This document shows positions 18,195-26,779 of a stretch of DNA of 64,000 bases, in pieces. Each line of letters opens with the position of its first letter. Positions within the stretch are counted from its first letter, which is position 1. The position numbers and the translations under genes were made by a program. The DNA comes from Alkalicoccus saliphilus (GTDB lineage Bacteria; Bacillota; Bacilli; Bacillales; Salisediminibacteriaceae). The notes under the pieces were generated by a model. The model saw only the letters and a program-made list of their open reading frames with translations, searched no databases and was not told where the DNA came from. The stretch spans positions 1-64,000 of the forward strand of contig NZ_PZJJ01000001.1 of the NCBI RefSeq assembly GCF_003044065.1. The letters are read 5' to 3'.

Positions 18195-18989
18195 TTAATC
18201 AATAAATTCATCCAGGCCGTAGACAAGTCCGGTAGTTTCCATCACTTTCTCTACAGCAAGTCGTACTCCAGGCATAAAAGAAGTACGGTTTAAAGAATCA
18301 TGACGAAGTGTAAGAGTCTGCCCCTCCCCACCAAAAATAACTTCCTGATGGGCTACCCGTCCGGGCAGACGTACACTGTGCACACGCATCCCTTCATACT
18401 CGGCTCCTCTTGCATGTTCCCATGCTTCTGTTTCGTCAGGGTGTCCCTGCGGCTTTTCTTTTCTTACTTCCGAAATCATCTGAGCTGTTTTCATCGCTGT
18501 GCCGGAAGGAGCATCCAGCTTCCGGTCATGGTGCTGTTCGATAATTTCCACATCGTCCATATAACGTGCCGCCATACGGGAAAGTTTCATGAGCAGAATA
18601 GCTCCTATCGCAAAATTCGGGGCAATAACCGCGCCCAGCTTCTTTTTTTCAGCTTCCGCCGACAGCTCTTTAATATCCTCGTCTGTAAATCCTGTCGTCC
18701 CTATTACCGGACGCACACCATGTTCCAAGGCTTTTCTCAAATGTACTTTGCCTGTTTCCGGATTAGTTAAATCAATCAGTACGTCGGGCTGTTCCTCCGT
18801 AAAGCACGCCTCGATTTCTTTGTACACAGGAATATCCAGCGGCTCCATGCCTTCCGCCTCTTTCATGCTGATTCCATCGTAGCGGTGATCCACTACAGCT
18901 TTTAAAGCGAATTGGTCCTCATTTTCTACCATTTTAACTGCTTCCCTGCCCATATTTCCTCTAGGTCCGGCAATAACTATACTGATCAT
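18195..18989 (-). CDS. dapB: 4-hydroxy-tetrahydrodipicolinate reductase
   Basis: DapB reduces the product of DapA in the lysine/diaminopimelate pathway. The protein is 264 residues from the ATG at 18989, which has AAAGGAGA upstream; the open frame extends further but only into ypjD. The NAD(P)H loop is AGPRGNMGREAV and the catalytic His-Lys motif is EQHHDRKLDAPSGTA. A 180-base gap without an obvious terminator separates it from mgsA. Confidence 0.96.
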   Translation of the reverse strand: MISIVIAGPRGNMGREAVKMVENEDQFALKAVVDHRYDGISMKEAEGMEPLDIPVYKEIEACFTEEQPDVLIDLTNPETGKVHLRKALEHGVRPVIGTTGFTDEDIKELSAEAEKKKLGAVIAPNFAIGAILLMKLSRMAARYMDDVEIIEQHHDRKLDAPSGTAMKTAQMISEVRKEKPQGHPDETEAWEHARGAEYEGMRVHSVRLPGRVAHQEVIFGGEGQTLTLRHDSLNRTSFMPGVRLAVEKVMETTGLVYGLDEFID

Positions 18990-18990
18990 A

Positions 18991-19329
18991 TTAATTTTCT
19001 CCTTTTTCTTTTTTGGTCCACCGGTCTTTATCCCGGGTTTGAAATTTTTCCATGACGAGATCGAAGGATTCTTCCAGTTCAATGTCGAGGGAATTAGCCA
19101 GGCAGATCATTACAAAAAGGACATCGCCGATTTCCTGCTCCATACTTTTTGCATCCTCTGAATCCTTTTTAGGTTTTTCCCCATAATAATGATTTACTTC
19201 TCTCGCAAGCTCTCCAAGTTCCTCCGTTAAACGGGCCGTCATAGCCAGAGGACTGAAGTATCCTTCCTTAAACTGTGATATGTAGTCATCCACCTGCTTC
19301 TGCATTTCCTCCATCGTTTTCCCTTCCAT
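18991..19329 (-). CDS. ypjD: MazG-like nucleotide pyrophosphohydrolase YpjD
   Basis: This 112-residue all-alpha NTP-PPase hydrolyses non-canonical nucleoside triphosphates. The metal-binding set is in RLTEELGELAREV and EQEIGDVLFVMICLAN (ExxE and ExxD). The ATG at 19329 gives a protein that aligns end to end with B. subtilis YpjD; GGAGGG is 12 bases upstream, a little far. A downstream ATG at 19314 has GGAAGGG at better spacing and is a possible alternative start. It lies one base upstream of dapB. Confidence 0.9.
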   Translation of the reverse strand: MEGKTMEEMQKQVDDYISQFKEGYFSPLAMTARLTEELGELAREVNHYYGEKPKKDSEDAKSMEQEIGDVLFVMICLANSLDIELEESFDLVMEKFQTRDKDRWTKKEKGEN

Positions 19330-19408
19330 ATTCAGTATCAACCCTCCTATATTACATCCAACCATATCGTAGCGGATAAAAGCGGGGAATACAAACGTTT
19401 ATACCCCA

Positions 19409-19437
19409 TTGCAGGTAAATGTTCCTTAGCTTATAAT
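19409..19437 (+). promoter_or_regulatory. promoter of the ypjC-like gene
   Basis: TTGCAG (19409-19414) and TATAAT (19432-19437) are 17 bases apart, 26 bases before the ATG at 19463. An imperfect palindrome centred on AAACGTTT (about 19390-19403) lies just upstream and could be an operator for the divergent pair. Confidence 0.75.
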
Positions 19438-19462
19438 AAAGCAGGCTGGAGGTGACCGTAAA

Positions 19463-20335
19463 ATGGTAGCAAACGTACATGCGAAAAACATCTTTTTTAT
19501 ACTTCTCGGCACGGCTGTGCTGTCTTTTGGGCTTGTTTATTTTAATATGGAAAATAACCTTGCTGACGGAGGTTTTACCGGAATCACACTGATTTTATAC
19601 TTCATTTTTGAATTAAATCCTGCCTTTTCAAACCTGTGGCTTAATATCCCTTTATTTATCATAGGCTGGAGAGTACTCGGCAGGCATGCTTTTATTTACA
19701 CTCTTATTGGTACAGTCGCAGTTTCTGTTTTTTTATGGCTGTTTCAAACCTATCCGGTAGTTTATATGCCGCTGCAGGATGACATGACTCTGGCTGCATT
19801 GTTTGCCGGTGTTTTTATCGGTACGGGCCTGGGGATTGTATTCCGCTTCGGCGGCACCACCGGTGGAGTGGACATTATTGCAAAACTTGGTTTCAAATAC
19901 TACGGGTGGAGTATGGGTCGGACTATGTTTGTATTCGACGCCTGTGTTATTGCATCTTCCCTTTTTTACTTGAACTACCGGGAAGCTATGTATACGCTGC
20001 TCGCCGTTTTTGTGGCAGCTAAAGTAATCGACTTAATGCAGCAGGGAGCCTATTCAGGAAAAGCTGCAATGATTATATCTGAAAAAGCACCGGAAATAGC
20101 AGAAACAATCCTTATAGAAATGGATCGTGGAGCGACCCTCCTGCAGGGAAGAGGTTCTTTTACAGGTACCAAACGGGAAGTATTGTATTGTGTCGTAGGG
20201 AGAAATGAAATGGTTCGGCTTAAAAATTTAATTGCAAAAGTTGACCCCCACGCTTTTGTAACTCTTCAGGACGTTCAGGACGTGATGGGAGAAGGGTTTA
20301 CGCTTGATGAAAACAAAAAACCACTCGAAATATAA
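19463..20335 (+). CDS. ypjC: YpjC-like membrane protein, YitT/DUF2179 family
   Basis: This 290-residue protein has about five transmembrane helices in the first 180 residues (for example FFILLGTAVLSFGLVYF) and a cytosolic C-terminal DUF2179 domain (LLQGRGSFTGTKREVLYCVV). The glycine-rich loop FGGTTGGVDIIAK is typical of the YitT family. The transported or sensed substrate is unknown. GGAGGTGA precedes the ATG. It faces away from ypjD and ends in a terminator shared with the convergent peptidase gene. Confidence 0.85.
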   Translation: MVANVHAKNIFFILLGTAVLSFGLVYFNMENNLADGGFTGITLILYFIFELNPAFSNLWLNIPLFIIGWRVLGRHAFIYTLIGTVAVSVFLWLFQTYPVVYMPLQDDMTLAALFAGVFIGTGLGIVFRFGGTTGGVDIIAKLGFKYYGWSMGRTMFVFDACVIASSLFYLNYREAMYTLLAVFVAAKVIDLMQQGAYSGKAAMIISEKAPEIAETILIEMDRGATLLQGRGSFTGTKREVLYCVVGRNEMVRLKNLIAKVDPHAFVTLQDVQDVMGEGFTLDENKKPLEI

Positions 20336-20349
20336 CTCTTCATATTCAG

Positions 20350-20391
20350 AAAAAAGGATGGCCTCCGCTGCTTGGAAGGCCATCCTTTTTT
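20350..20391. terminator. bidirectional terminator between convergent genes
   Basis: The stem AAAAAGGATGGCCT / AGGCCATCCTTTTT closes a 13-base loop and has A/T tracts at both ends. It lies between the plus-strand ypjC-like gene and the minus-strand peptidase gene. Confidence 0.88.
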
Positions 20392-20393
20392 AA

Positions 20394-21083
20394 TTAATCA
20401 TTATTCATCATGAAATACATTAGAATAAATCTGACGAGCTCAATTACTGCGACGAGCGCAGCCGCTACATACGTTAATGCTGCGGCATTAAGCACTTTTT
20501 TAGTTTCCCGTTCTTCGTTATTCTGGATAACGCCTGTTGATACCACTTGATCCATTGCCCTCGATGAAGCATTAAATTCGACAGGCAGTGTGACAAGCTG
20601 GAACAGAACGGCAAATGACATTAGTACAATCCCTGCGAGCATCAGCTCCGACATCGTCAGAAGCATTCCACCGATAATAAGAAAAATAGATGCGTTGGAA
20701 CCAAAACTTGCCACCGGGACGAGGGAACTTCTGAAACGCAGAAATGCATACTCCTCAGCATCCTGCATAGCGTGTCCGACTTCATGGGCTGCTACTGCAG
20801 CTCCGGCCACCGAATCACCATAATAGTTGTCCTTTGAAAGACGAACAACTTTGCTGCGCGGATCGTAATGGTCGGAAAGCTGCCCTTTAACCGGCTCGAT
20901 TGACACATCATAAAGGCCGTTTTCATCGAGAATCTTCCTGGCGACTTCTGCTCCGGTCATCCCCGAGGAAGCCGGGACTTTTGAGTATTTTTTATACGTT
21001 GCTTTAACTCTTCCGCTCGCCCACATCGGGATGATGAGAAGCACAGCGAAATAAATTAAAAATGCTGTCATTGATCCGAACAT
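20394..21083 (-). CDS. membrane zinc metallopeptidase, YugP type
   Basis: This 229-residue protein belongs to the PF04298-type neutral zinc peptidases. It has an N-terminal membrane helix (about 5-22), the zinc motif AAHEVGHAMQ (HExxH form), and two or three further helices between about 125 and 225. No substrate is known. AAGGAGG precedes the start. In B. subtilis this locus, as I recall, carries the sporulation gene ypjB between ypjA and ypjC; here a YugP-type peptidase occupies the place. Confidence 0.85.
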   Translation of the reverse strand: MFGSMTAFLIYFAVLLIIPMWASGRVKATYKKYSKVPASSGMTGAEVARKILDENGLYDVSIEPVKGQLSDHYDPRSKVVRLSKDNYYGDSVAGAAVAAHEVGHAMQDAEEYAFLRFRSSLVPVASFGSNASIFLIIGGMLLTMSELMLAGIVLMSFAVLFQLVTLPVEFNASSRAMDQVVSTGVIQNNEERETKKVLNAAALTYVAAALVAVIELVRFILMYFMMNND

Positions 21084-21131
21084 TACCCTGCCTCCTTATA
21101 ATAATTTTTATCTAATATTATTTTAATGTTC

Positions 21132-21752
21132 TTAACTTCTTCTGTCAAAGAAATTGTTTTCCAATGACCGAACAGGCTGTTTCCTAACACTGAAGTACCA
21201 TACCGATGAAATTGAAATCACACTCAGCCAGAAGGTAAAATACCCTATTTCTCCAATATAAGGCACCAGGTCCCTGGAAACCCATGGATGCATGCCGAAT
21301 AAATAATCGATCATATCGTTATGAATAGTCCACAGGGCGACTACAACGAGATGCCAGTTTTTTATACGGTAAAAAGACATATACAGAAAAGCCTGGACCG
21401 CCATACCTCCATGGGAAAGAACAAGCATCCAGTGAAGGTAATTAAGCTCTGTCCCGGCAGCACCTGCAGCAAGGTTCATCACGACAGCCCACAGGCCGTA
21501 TTTAATGAGCGTAACTGCTGCAAAAGCTTCCATCAGCGGGAATCTTCTGCCCGCGATATAAAAACCAAGGACGATTGTAAAAAAAAGACTCGCTGTAGGA
21601 CTGTCCGGTACGAAAGGAATAAAATACCATGGCGTCTGCAGCAGCTGCTGGTCATACCATATATATCCATAAATTGTACCGAAAAAATTTATAATAAATA
21701 AAACAATTAAAAACCTGCGGTCTCCGAGTACCGCATACATATACTCCCGCAT
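21132..21752 (-). CDS. ypjA: YpjA family membrane protein (DUF1405)
   Basis: This 206-residue protein has about six hydrophobic helices (FLIVLFIINFFGTIYGYIW, and others). The family is conserved downstream of qcrC in bacilli, and its function is unknown. I start at ATG 21752 because GGAGGCGG lies six bases upstream; the longer frame runs into the qcrC terminator. The YpjA identification rests on topology, length and position. Confidence 0.82.
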   Translation of the reverse strand: MREYMYAVLGDRRFLIVLFIINFFGTIYGYIWYDQQLLQTPWYFIPFVPDSPTASLFFTIVLGFYIAGRRFPLMEAFAAVTLIKYGLWAVVMNLAAGAAGTELNYLHWMLVLSHGGMAVQAFLYMSFYRIKNWHLVVVALWTIHNDMIDYLFGMHPWVSRDLVPYIGEIGYFTFWLSVISISSVWYFSVRKQPVRSLENNFFDRRS

Positions 21753-21792
21753 TAACAACCGCCTCCGGCCAGGATGATTACAGCTCCATAAG

Positions 21793-21828
21793 AAAAAGGA
21801 GCGGGTGACACACACATCACCCGGCTCC
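21793..21828 (-). terminator. terminator of qcrABC
   Basis: The stem GGAGCCGGGTGA / TCACCCGCTCC carries one bulge and is followed on the minus strand by TTTTTCT. It begins nine bases after the qcrC stop. Confidence 0.82.
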
Positions 21829-21836
21829 CTGCTGAA

Positions 21837-22721
21837 TTATTCTTCGTCGTTTTCTTCTGTTTCGTCTTCCTCAGCATTTTCTTCGGCATTTTCACCGTTA
21901 TTTTCGTCGGCGTTATCTTCGCCGTTATCATTACCGCCGTCGCCATTATCAGGGTCCTGGCCGTCATTGGCAATGAAAGCTGCCATTGTTTCCAGCTCTT
22001 CATCAGAACCATCAAACTGATCGGCCGGCATTTCACCAATACCATTTTGTATAATGTCGATTACTTCATCCGTATCGTAATCACTCTGGAAGATGTTAGG
22101 TCCGGCTGCTCCGCCCTGCATATCTCCGCCATGACATCCGATACAGGAATCCTGCGTCTGGTATATTTCATAACCTTCTGCTGATTCATCGACTTCCACT
22201 TCATCTTCAATGGCCCCCTGCTGGGCTGCTGCTTCCCAGTCATGCTGGTCAACTGATTCCCATGTAAGGAAAATAATTGATATAACACCGAGAATCATCA
22301 GCCCGCTTGCAATCGGGCGCTTGTAGGCTCGGCGTTCTGTTCCCCCATCGAGAAATGGAGCCAGAAGCAGCGCACCGAAAGCGACACCTGGAATAACTAC
22401 AGCACCCATAACAGTGTAAGGGCCTGCCGCAAATTCGTATTTCAGAAGCTGGTACAAAAAGAGGAAGTACCAGTCCGGCAGTGGAATATATCCGGTCTCT
22501 GTCGGATCCGCTATCGTTTCAAGCGGTGCCGGGTGCGCTACGCTCAGTACTAGAATACCAATCAGGAATACAGCACCGACCATCCACTCCCGGAGCAGGA
22601 AGTTTGGCCAGAAGGCTTCTGTTTTTCCTGGATATTCGGAATAGTCTTTAGGTATGTTTGGCTTGCGTTCTGCCGGAACACGTGAGTCTCCGACAAACTT
22701 CATGCCTTTTCCGCGATGCAT
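21837..22721 (-). CDS. qcrC: menaquinol:cytochrome c reductase cytochrome b/c subunit QcrC
   Basis: This 294-residue subunit fuses a subunit IV-like membrane part (helices about 48-65, 105-130 and 140-158; quinol-side motif PLPDWYFLFLYQLLKY) to an external cytochrome c domain with haem motif CIGCHG. The axial methionine is probably in GEMPADQF. After the haem domain comes a tail of about 43 residues made only of D, E, N, G, Q, P, A and T, 21 of them acidic and with no basic or hydrophobic residue. B. subtilis QcrC lacks such a long tail as I recall (about 255 residues). AAGGAGGGG precedes the ATG. Confidence 0.96.
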   Translation of the reverse strand: MHRGKGMKFVGDSRVPAERKPNIPKDYSEYPGKTEAFWPNFLLREWMVGAVFLIGILVLSVAHPAPLETIADPTETGYIPLPDWYFLFLYQLLKYEFAAGPYTVMGAVVIPGVAFGALLLAPFLDGGTERRAYKRPIASGLMILGVISIIFLTWESVDQHDWEAAAQQGAIEDEVEVDESAEGYEIYQTQDSCIGCHGGDMQGGAAGPNIFQSDYDTDEVIDIIQNGIGEMPADQFDGSDEELETMAAFIANDGQDPDNGDGGNDNGEDNADENNGENAEENAEEDETEENDEE

Positions 22722-22744
22722 AATGTCCCCTCCTTATCTACTTT

Positions 22745-23416
22745 TTACAACGGTCCGGAAATACCCTGCTTACGGATCATGAAGAAGTGTGCTCCAAGAA
22801 GTCCGAGCAGTGCACCTGGAAGGAAGAACACATGGATCGCAAAGAACCGGGCAAGTGTCTGTGCACCGATAATGTCTCCACCAGCCATAAGAATCCTGGC
22901 GAATTCTCCGACAAATGGTGCAGCTTCCGCAATCTCAAGTCCTACTACCGTCGCAAAGTATGCTTTCATGTCCCAAGGCAGGAGATATCCTGTAAAGCCA
23001 AGAGCTAGAATTACAAAGAAAAGCAGTACACCTACAACCCAGTTGAGTTCGCGCGGCTTCTTATATGATCCGGTAAAGAAGACACGCAGTGTATGAAGAA
23101 ACATCATAACTATAACCAGACTGGCACCCCAGTGGTGCATACCGCGGACGATCATCCCGTGGGTGACTTCATTTTGTAAGTAATAAACTGATTCATATGC
23201 ATGAATAATATCTGGTACGTAGTACATCGTAAGAAACATACCGGATAAAATCTGAATGACGACAACAAAAAATGTCATTCCGCCAAAACAATAAACAAAT
23301 GCTGAAAAATGATGGGCCGGATTGACGTGCTCAGGCACCTCGTGGTCTGCAATATCGCGCCATAAAGGGGTAATATCGAGACGTTCATCCACCCAGTCGT
23401 ACACTTTCTGTAACAT
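22745..23416 (-). CDS. qcrB: menaquinol:cytochrome c reductase cytochrome b6 subunit QcrB
   Basis: This 223-residue membrane subunit carries two b haems and part of the quinol sites. Four transmembrane helices are visible. Haem ligands lie in GASLVIVMMFLHTLRVF and FFAIHVFFLPG with their partners in HHFSAFVYCFGG and nearby. The segment YLLPWDMKAYFATVVG is the conserved quinol-site loop. A cysteine near residue 43 may covalently attach an extra haem as in b6-type proteins. It sits 23 bases upstream of qcrC. Confidence 0.96.
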   Translation of the reverse strand: MLQKVYDWVDERLDITPLWRDIADHEVPEHVNPAHHFSAFVYCFGGMTFFVVVIQILSGMFLTMYYVPDIIHAYESVYYLQNEVTHGMIVRGMHHWGASLVIVMMFLHTLRVFFTGSYKKPRELNWVVGVLLFFVILALGFTGYLLPWDMKAYFATVVGLEIAEAAPFVGEFARILMAGGDIIGAQTLARFFAIHVFFLPGALLGLLGAHFFMIRKQGISGPL

Positions 23417-23432
23417 TTCTGGTCCCCCTTAA

Positions 23433-23936
23433 CTAGTCACGCTGATTGATCTGACCTAAATAAATCATGCCGTCCCGCACTTCAACCTCATACACGTCCA
23501 ACGGCCGCGTAGGCGGTGTACCTGGAATGTTGGTTCCATCACGCTCGAATCTTCCAAAATGACACGGGCAGAAAAACTCTTCAGGGTTATCTTCGTTCGT
23601 ACCCCAGTTTACTGTACAGCCAAGATGGGTACAGATTGGCGAAAGTGCCATCACTTCGTCGCCGTTTCTAAAAACCCATGCGGACTGTGTCTGCTCGGAC
23701 TGATACCAGCCGTCGTCGAGCTCTACAGTGAAATCCACACGCTGCGGTTCTTCTGACAGTTCATCTTCACTGAGTCCAATAGAAACAAAATCGGAATCCG
23801 CTCCTGCTTCCAGTGCTGGATCCAATGCCATTCGAACCATGGGAGCGAGCATTCCTGCTGCCATGAACCCGCCTACACCTGTTAATGTATAGGTCAGGAA
23901 CTGACGCCTTGACACTCGGTGTTTTTTCTCGCTCAC
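23433..23936 (-). CDS. qcrA: menaquinol:cytochrome c reductase Rieske iron-sulfur subunit QcrA
   Basis: This 167-residue Rieske protein has a twin-arginine-like N terminus (SRRQFLTYTL, about residues 9-18) before its membrane anchor. The [2Fe-2S] cluster boxes are CTHLGC and CPCHFGRF, giving the two Cys and two His ligands. The start is GTG at 23936 behind GAGGAGGG. It is first in qcrABC and has a strong promoter about 70 bases upstream. Confidence 0.96.
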   Translation of the reverse strand: MSEKKHRVSRRQFLTYTLTGVGGFMAAGMLAPMVRMALDPALEAGADSDFVSIGLSEDELSEEPQRVDFTVELDDGWYQSEQTQSAWVFRNGDEVMALSPICTHLGCTVNWGTNEDNPEEFFCPCHFGRFERDGTNIPGTPPTRPLDVYEVEVRDGMIYLGQINQRD

Positions 23937-24000
23937 GACCTTCCCTCCTCACTTCCGTTACTACACACATTTTTAAAAAATATCATACTAAGACATAAAC

Positions 24001-24030
24001 ATCATAGCCTATCAAATGCAGTCATGTCAA
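24001..24030 (-). promoter_or_regulatory. promoter of qcrABC
   Basis: A consensus TTGACA (24030-24025) and TATGAT (24006-24001) are 18 bases apart on the minus strand. A cre-like sequence (TGAAAGCGTTTTTC, 24069-24082, one base off the ideal spacing) lies upstream. Confidence 0.8.
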
Positions 24031-24081
24031 TAAATTAAAGGTAATCATTTTATGAGAATAACATTATGTGAAAGCGTTTTT

Positions 24082-24537
24082 CTACGTCCACTGCTGGGTC
24101 ATCAGCGGTATGATCTGCTGTGCCTGCTGCTCAATTGCCTGATGTCTTTTCCCTGGTTCCATATCATGCACAGAGAAGGCAGGAATCCACACCAGTTCCC
24201 CTGCTTCTTCCACACTGATTTTTCTCCACTGCATATCTGCTGTCACGAACAAAAAAAACTTAAATCCATGTTTTTCAAAATGAGCAGCCCACGCTGACAG
24301 CCGGTTCTTTTTTTCTTCTCCACTCTCTTCCTTCAAATATGTAAACGGCGGAAGAAGGTACACCCGTCCCATATACTGCTTTTCCAGATACTCTGTTAAA
24401 TACTGGGTGAATTCCCCCATCATAACACTTTCCTGCTGTTCTTTTCCTCCGGCGACCGGTAAAAGTGGTATGACTGCAGTGTCCACGTATTCCTTCGCTT
24501 TTTCATATACCACTGTATCCTGTCCTGTCCATTTCAC
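24082..24537 (-). CDS. ypiF: YpiF family protein (DUF2487)
   Basis: This 151-residue soluble protein is conserved upstream of qcrA in bacilli; its function is unknown. The start is GTG at 24537 behind AAGGAGG. Recognisable family features include the opening MKWTGQDT and the region KFFLFVTADMQWRKISV. There are no membrane segments. The promoter of qcrABC lies just after its stop codon, so it may share little expression with qcr. Confidence 0.8.
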   Translation of the reverse strand: MKWTGQDTVVYEKAKEYVDTAVIPLLPVAGGKEQQESVMMGEFTQYLTEYLEKQYMGRVYLLPPFTYLKEESGEEKKNRLSAWAAHFEKHGFKFFLFVTADMQWRKISVEEAGELVWIPAFSVHDMEPGKRHQAIEQQAQQIIPLMTQQWT

Positions 24538-24670
24538 CGTGCTCCCCTCCTTTTATATCAATTTTGTTTTCGTACGGTCGAGATCCTCGCTTTTTGCCTG
24601 CTACGATACAGCCTTCTTATTGAATGAGTAATCAGGGAAAGCATTGCCCTCCCCTGATTCAAATGCAGGC

Positions 24671-24700
24671 AAAAAAAATCAGCCCCGCGGATCGAGGGCT
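24671..24700 (-). terminator. possible terminator overlapping the ypiB stop
   Basis: A short stem, AGCCC/GGGCT on the minus strand, covers the last codons of ypiB and is followed by TGA and eight T. The stem is short, so efficiency is uncertain. Confidence 0.5.
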
Positions 24701-25236
24701 TTCAATTCAGAATATTGTTTCGAAAGCTCCAAAAATGTACTGCGGTCTTTCTGCGCAAGTGCTTCATCAATTCTGACTTCCAGGTTTTTCAGGCGGTGAA
24801 GTCTCACCGCTTCGTCCAGAACCATCTCAGCAAGCAGATCCGTTACTACGTCCTCCTCGCTGCTGTCAGGCAGAAAAGGGTTCTCTTCCAGCACCGCTAC
24901 ATACTGCGGCAGTGTATATTTATTTTTGAAATTCAGCTGGATATAAATATCCTCACTTCTGTTTAAGCGGATGTCGTGAAACGACTTTTCGGCGTCCATT
25001 GTTACATGATGGTTTTTGTGAAAAGCAAAAGGAACCTGGTCGACATCGTTTGCTGAAATCATCAAAGCTTTTGGACAGTGTTCTGCCTGCTCCACAAAAT
25101 GAACGCGTTCCATCAGGATATCATCGCTCATTAGAAAGTTAAGCAGCCAGGCACATTCACGGCGTTTTAACTGGTATTTTTCAAGAAACCATTTCAAAAA
25201 ATCACGTTTCTCCATGACAGGAATTGGACTATTCAT
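24679..25236 (-). CDS. ypiB: YpiB family protein (UPF0302)
   Basis: This 185-residue protein has the UPF0302 N-terminal domain (KRDFLKWFLEKYQLKRRECA) and a C-terminal IDEAL-like segment (VRIDEALAQKDRSTFLELS) of the type found in several bacillar adaptor proteins. Its role is unproven. GGGAGGAA precedes the ATG. It lies between ypiA and ypiF as in B. subtilis. Confidence 0.85.
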   Translation of the reverse strand: MNSPIPVMEKRDFLKWFLEKYQLKRRECAWLLNFLMSDDILMERVHFVEQAEHCPKALMISANDVDQVPFAFHKNHHVTMDAEKSFHDIRLNRSEDIYIQLNFKNKYTLPQYVAVLEENPFLPDSSEEDVVTDLLAEMVLDEAVRLHRLKNLEVRIDEALAQKDRSTFLELSKQYSELKALDPRG

Positions 25237-25337
25237 TACGAATTCCTCCCTTATGCGGTCCGCTTAAACAAATTTGTATCCGCTGTTTATCCTATTCTAC
25301 TCCCCCGGGGAAATTCCTGCAAAGAATTACACATTCC

Positions 25338-26606
25338 TCAGGAATTTTTAAGTTCCTCCAGCCGCAGCCGTATATCTTCTCTGTCAGGATCCAACTCCAG
25401 AAGTTCCTCAAGAAGTGGAACTGCTTTTTCTTTCTGCCGGTTTGTCAAATACACTGCTGCTGCATCTTCAAGAAGCCTTTCGTCCCGTGTGAGTGTAGTA
25501 AGAGCTGCATCCATTGCCTGAGCCGCTGCTGAAATTTCATTTTCTTCAAACAGCGCCTTGGCACGAAAGCGTTCGTACATCGGATCGAATTCATTATAGT
25601 CGTCCAGAAAGCGTATCAGTTCAATCATTTCCTCGTAATCTTCTGCTTCATCGTAAAAGTACAGTGCTTCCTGAACAGCGGAAACATTGGATGGGTTCAT
25701 TGCTATTACTTTTTTTAGAAATTCCCTGCCTTCGCCGGTTTCCCCCCGTGAAAGCTGAAGCTTTGCCATTTCCAGGTAAAGTTCTTCGTTGTACTCATCC
25801 CGGTTGATTCCTTCTTTCAACGTTTCTCCGGCCTCTTCCCACTTTTTAATGTCCATGTACGCTTTGGCAAGACTGCCGTAGGCTGAAGTGTAGTCAGGAT
25901 CCTGTTCGAGAAGTAAGGATAAAGCATCGACTGCCGTATCGTAGTCCTCCAGCTGAAGAGCTGTAAAACCAAGGCCGAACAGCCCGTCAGACGTCTGTTC
26001 CTTTTTAAGACCTTCTTTGTAATGCTCCATAGCTTCTTCAAACTGCCCTCCTGCACTGTAGGCTTCTGCAAGACGTACGTGCGGATCCACAGGAAGATCG
26101 TCCGGCAGTTTTCCGGAACTTAATGCTTTTTTGTAATAGCCTGCCGCCTGCTGATAATCTCCGCGGTTCAGGTAGAATTCAGCCAGCCCAAGCTGGAGCA
26201 CGCTTTCTTCGGGCATAATCTCCAATGCCTGAAGCAGTTTCGTTTCAGCCACTTCCTCCAATCCCTGACTTTCATAAAGATCTGCAAGTAGCAGCTGAGC
26301 CTGCAGAAAAGCCGGGTCTTCTTTTTTAATTTCATTCAGCATGTCGAGAGCCTCTTCTTCTTTGCCAAGCTCAATATAGCATTCTGAAGCAAAAGCAAAG
26401 AGTTCCCCATGGTCAGGATAACGAAACATAAGTTCTTCCGCCAATTCCAGTGCTTTATCCACCAGTCCAAGTTCATAATAAAGTTCTGCAATAGTCCTTT
26501 TCGTTTCATCGTCTGCCTCTTTTATCATTTTTTCAACTTGTTCAAGCCCTTTTTCATGATACCCGGATTCAATCTGCTTAATAGCTTCCTGGAGCTTTTC
26601 GTTCAT
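25338..26606 (-). CDS. ypiA: tetratricopeptide-repeat protein YpiA
   Basis: This 422-residue acidic protein consists almost entirely of TPR helices, about ten or more units of 34 residues. Clear units include ALELAEELMFRYPDHGELF, LLQALEIMPEESVLQLGLAE and YTSAYGSLAKAYMDIKKWEE. TPR arrays are protein-binding scaffolds; no partner is known. It has no signal peptide. It starts at ATG 26606 behind AAAGGGG and stands between the aroA terminator and ypiB. Confidence 0.85.
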   Translation of the reverse strand: MNEKLQEAIKQIESGYHEKGLEQVEKMIKEADDETKRTIAELYYELGLVDKALELAEELMFRYPDHGELFAFASECYIELGKEEEALDMLNEIKKEDPAFLQAQLLLADLYESQGLEEVAETKLLQALEIMPEESVLQLGLAEFYLNRGDYQQAAGYYKKALSSGKLPDDLPVDPHVRLAEAYSAGGQFEEAMEHYKEGLKKEQTSDGLFGLGFTALQLEDYDTAVDALSLLLEQDPDYTSAYGSLAKAYMDIKKWEEAGETLKEGINRDEYNEELYLEMAKLQLSRGETGEGREFLKKVIAMNPSNVSAVQEALYFYDEAEDYEEMIELIRFLDDYNEFDPMYERFRAKALFEENEISAAAQAMDAALTTLTRDERLLEDAAAVYLTNRQKEKAVPLLEELLELDPDREDIRLRLEELKNS

Positions 26607-26738
26607 AGTACACTACCCCTTTCGTTATCTTTGCTTCGGTATTAAATGCCGCCGCACGAATGATAAATTACTTATCACTGCAGTAAACGTCAAAATTATC
26701 AACCACAAACTTTAACAGAGCTCCGGAACAAATTCAAT

Positions 26739-26770
26739 TAAAAAAGGTGCCTTTTTATAACGGCACCTTT
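26739..26770 (-). terminator. terminator of the aro/trp supraoperon after aroA
   Basis: The stem AAAGGTGCC/GGCACCTTT is followed on the minus strand by six T in total. It starts about ten bases after the aroA stop. Confidence 0.85.
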
Positions 26771-26779
26771 AATACATTT

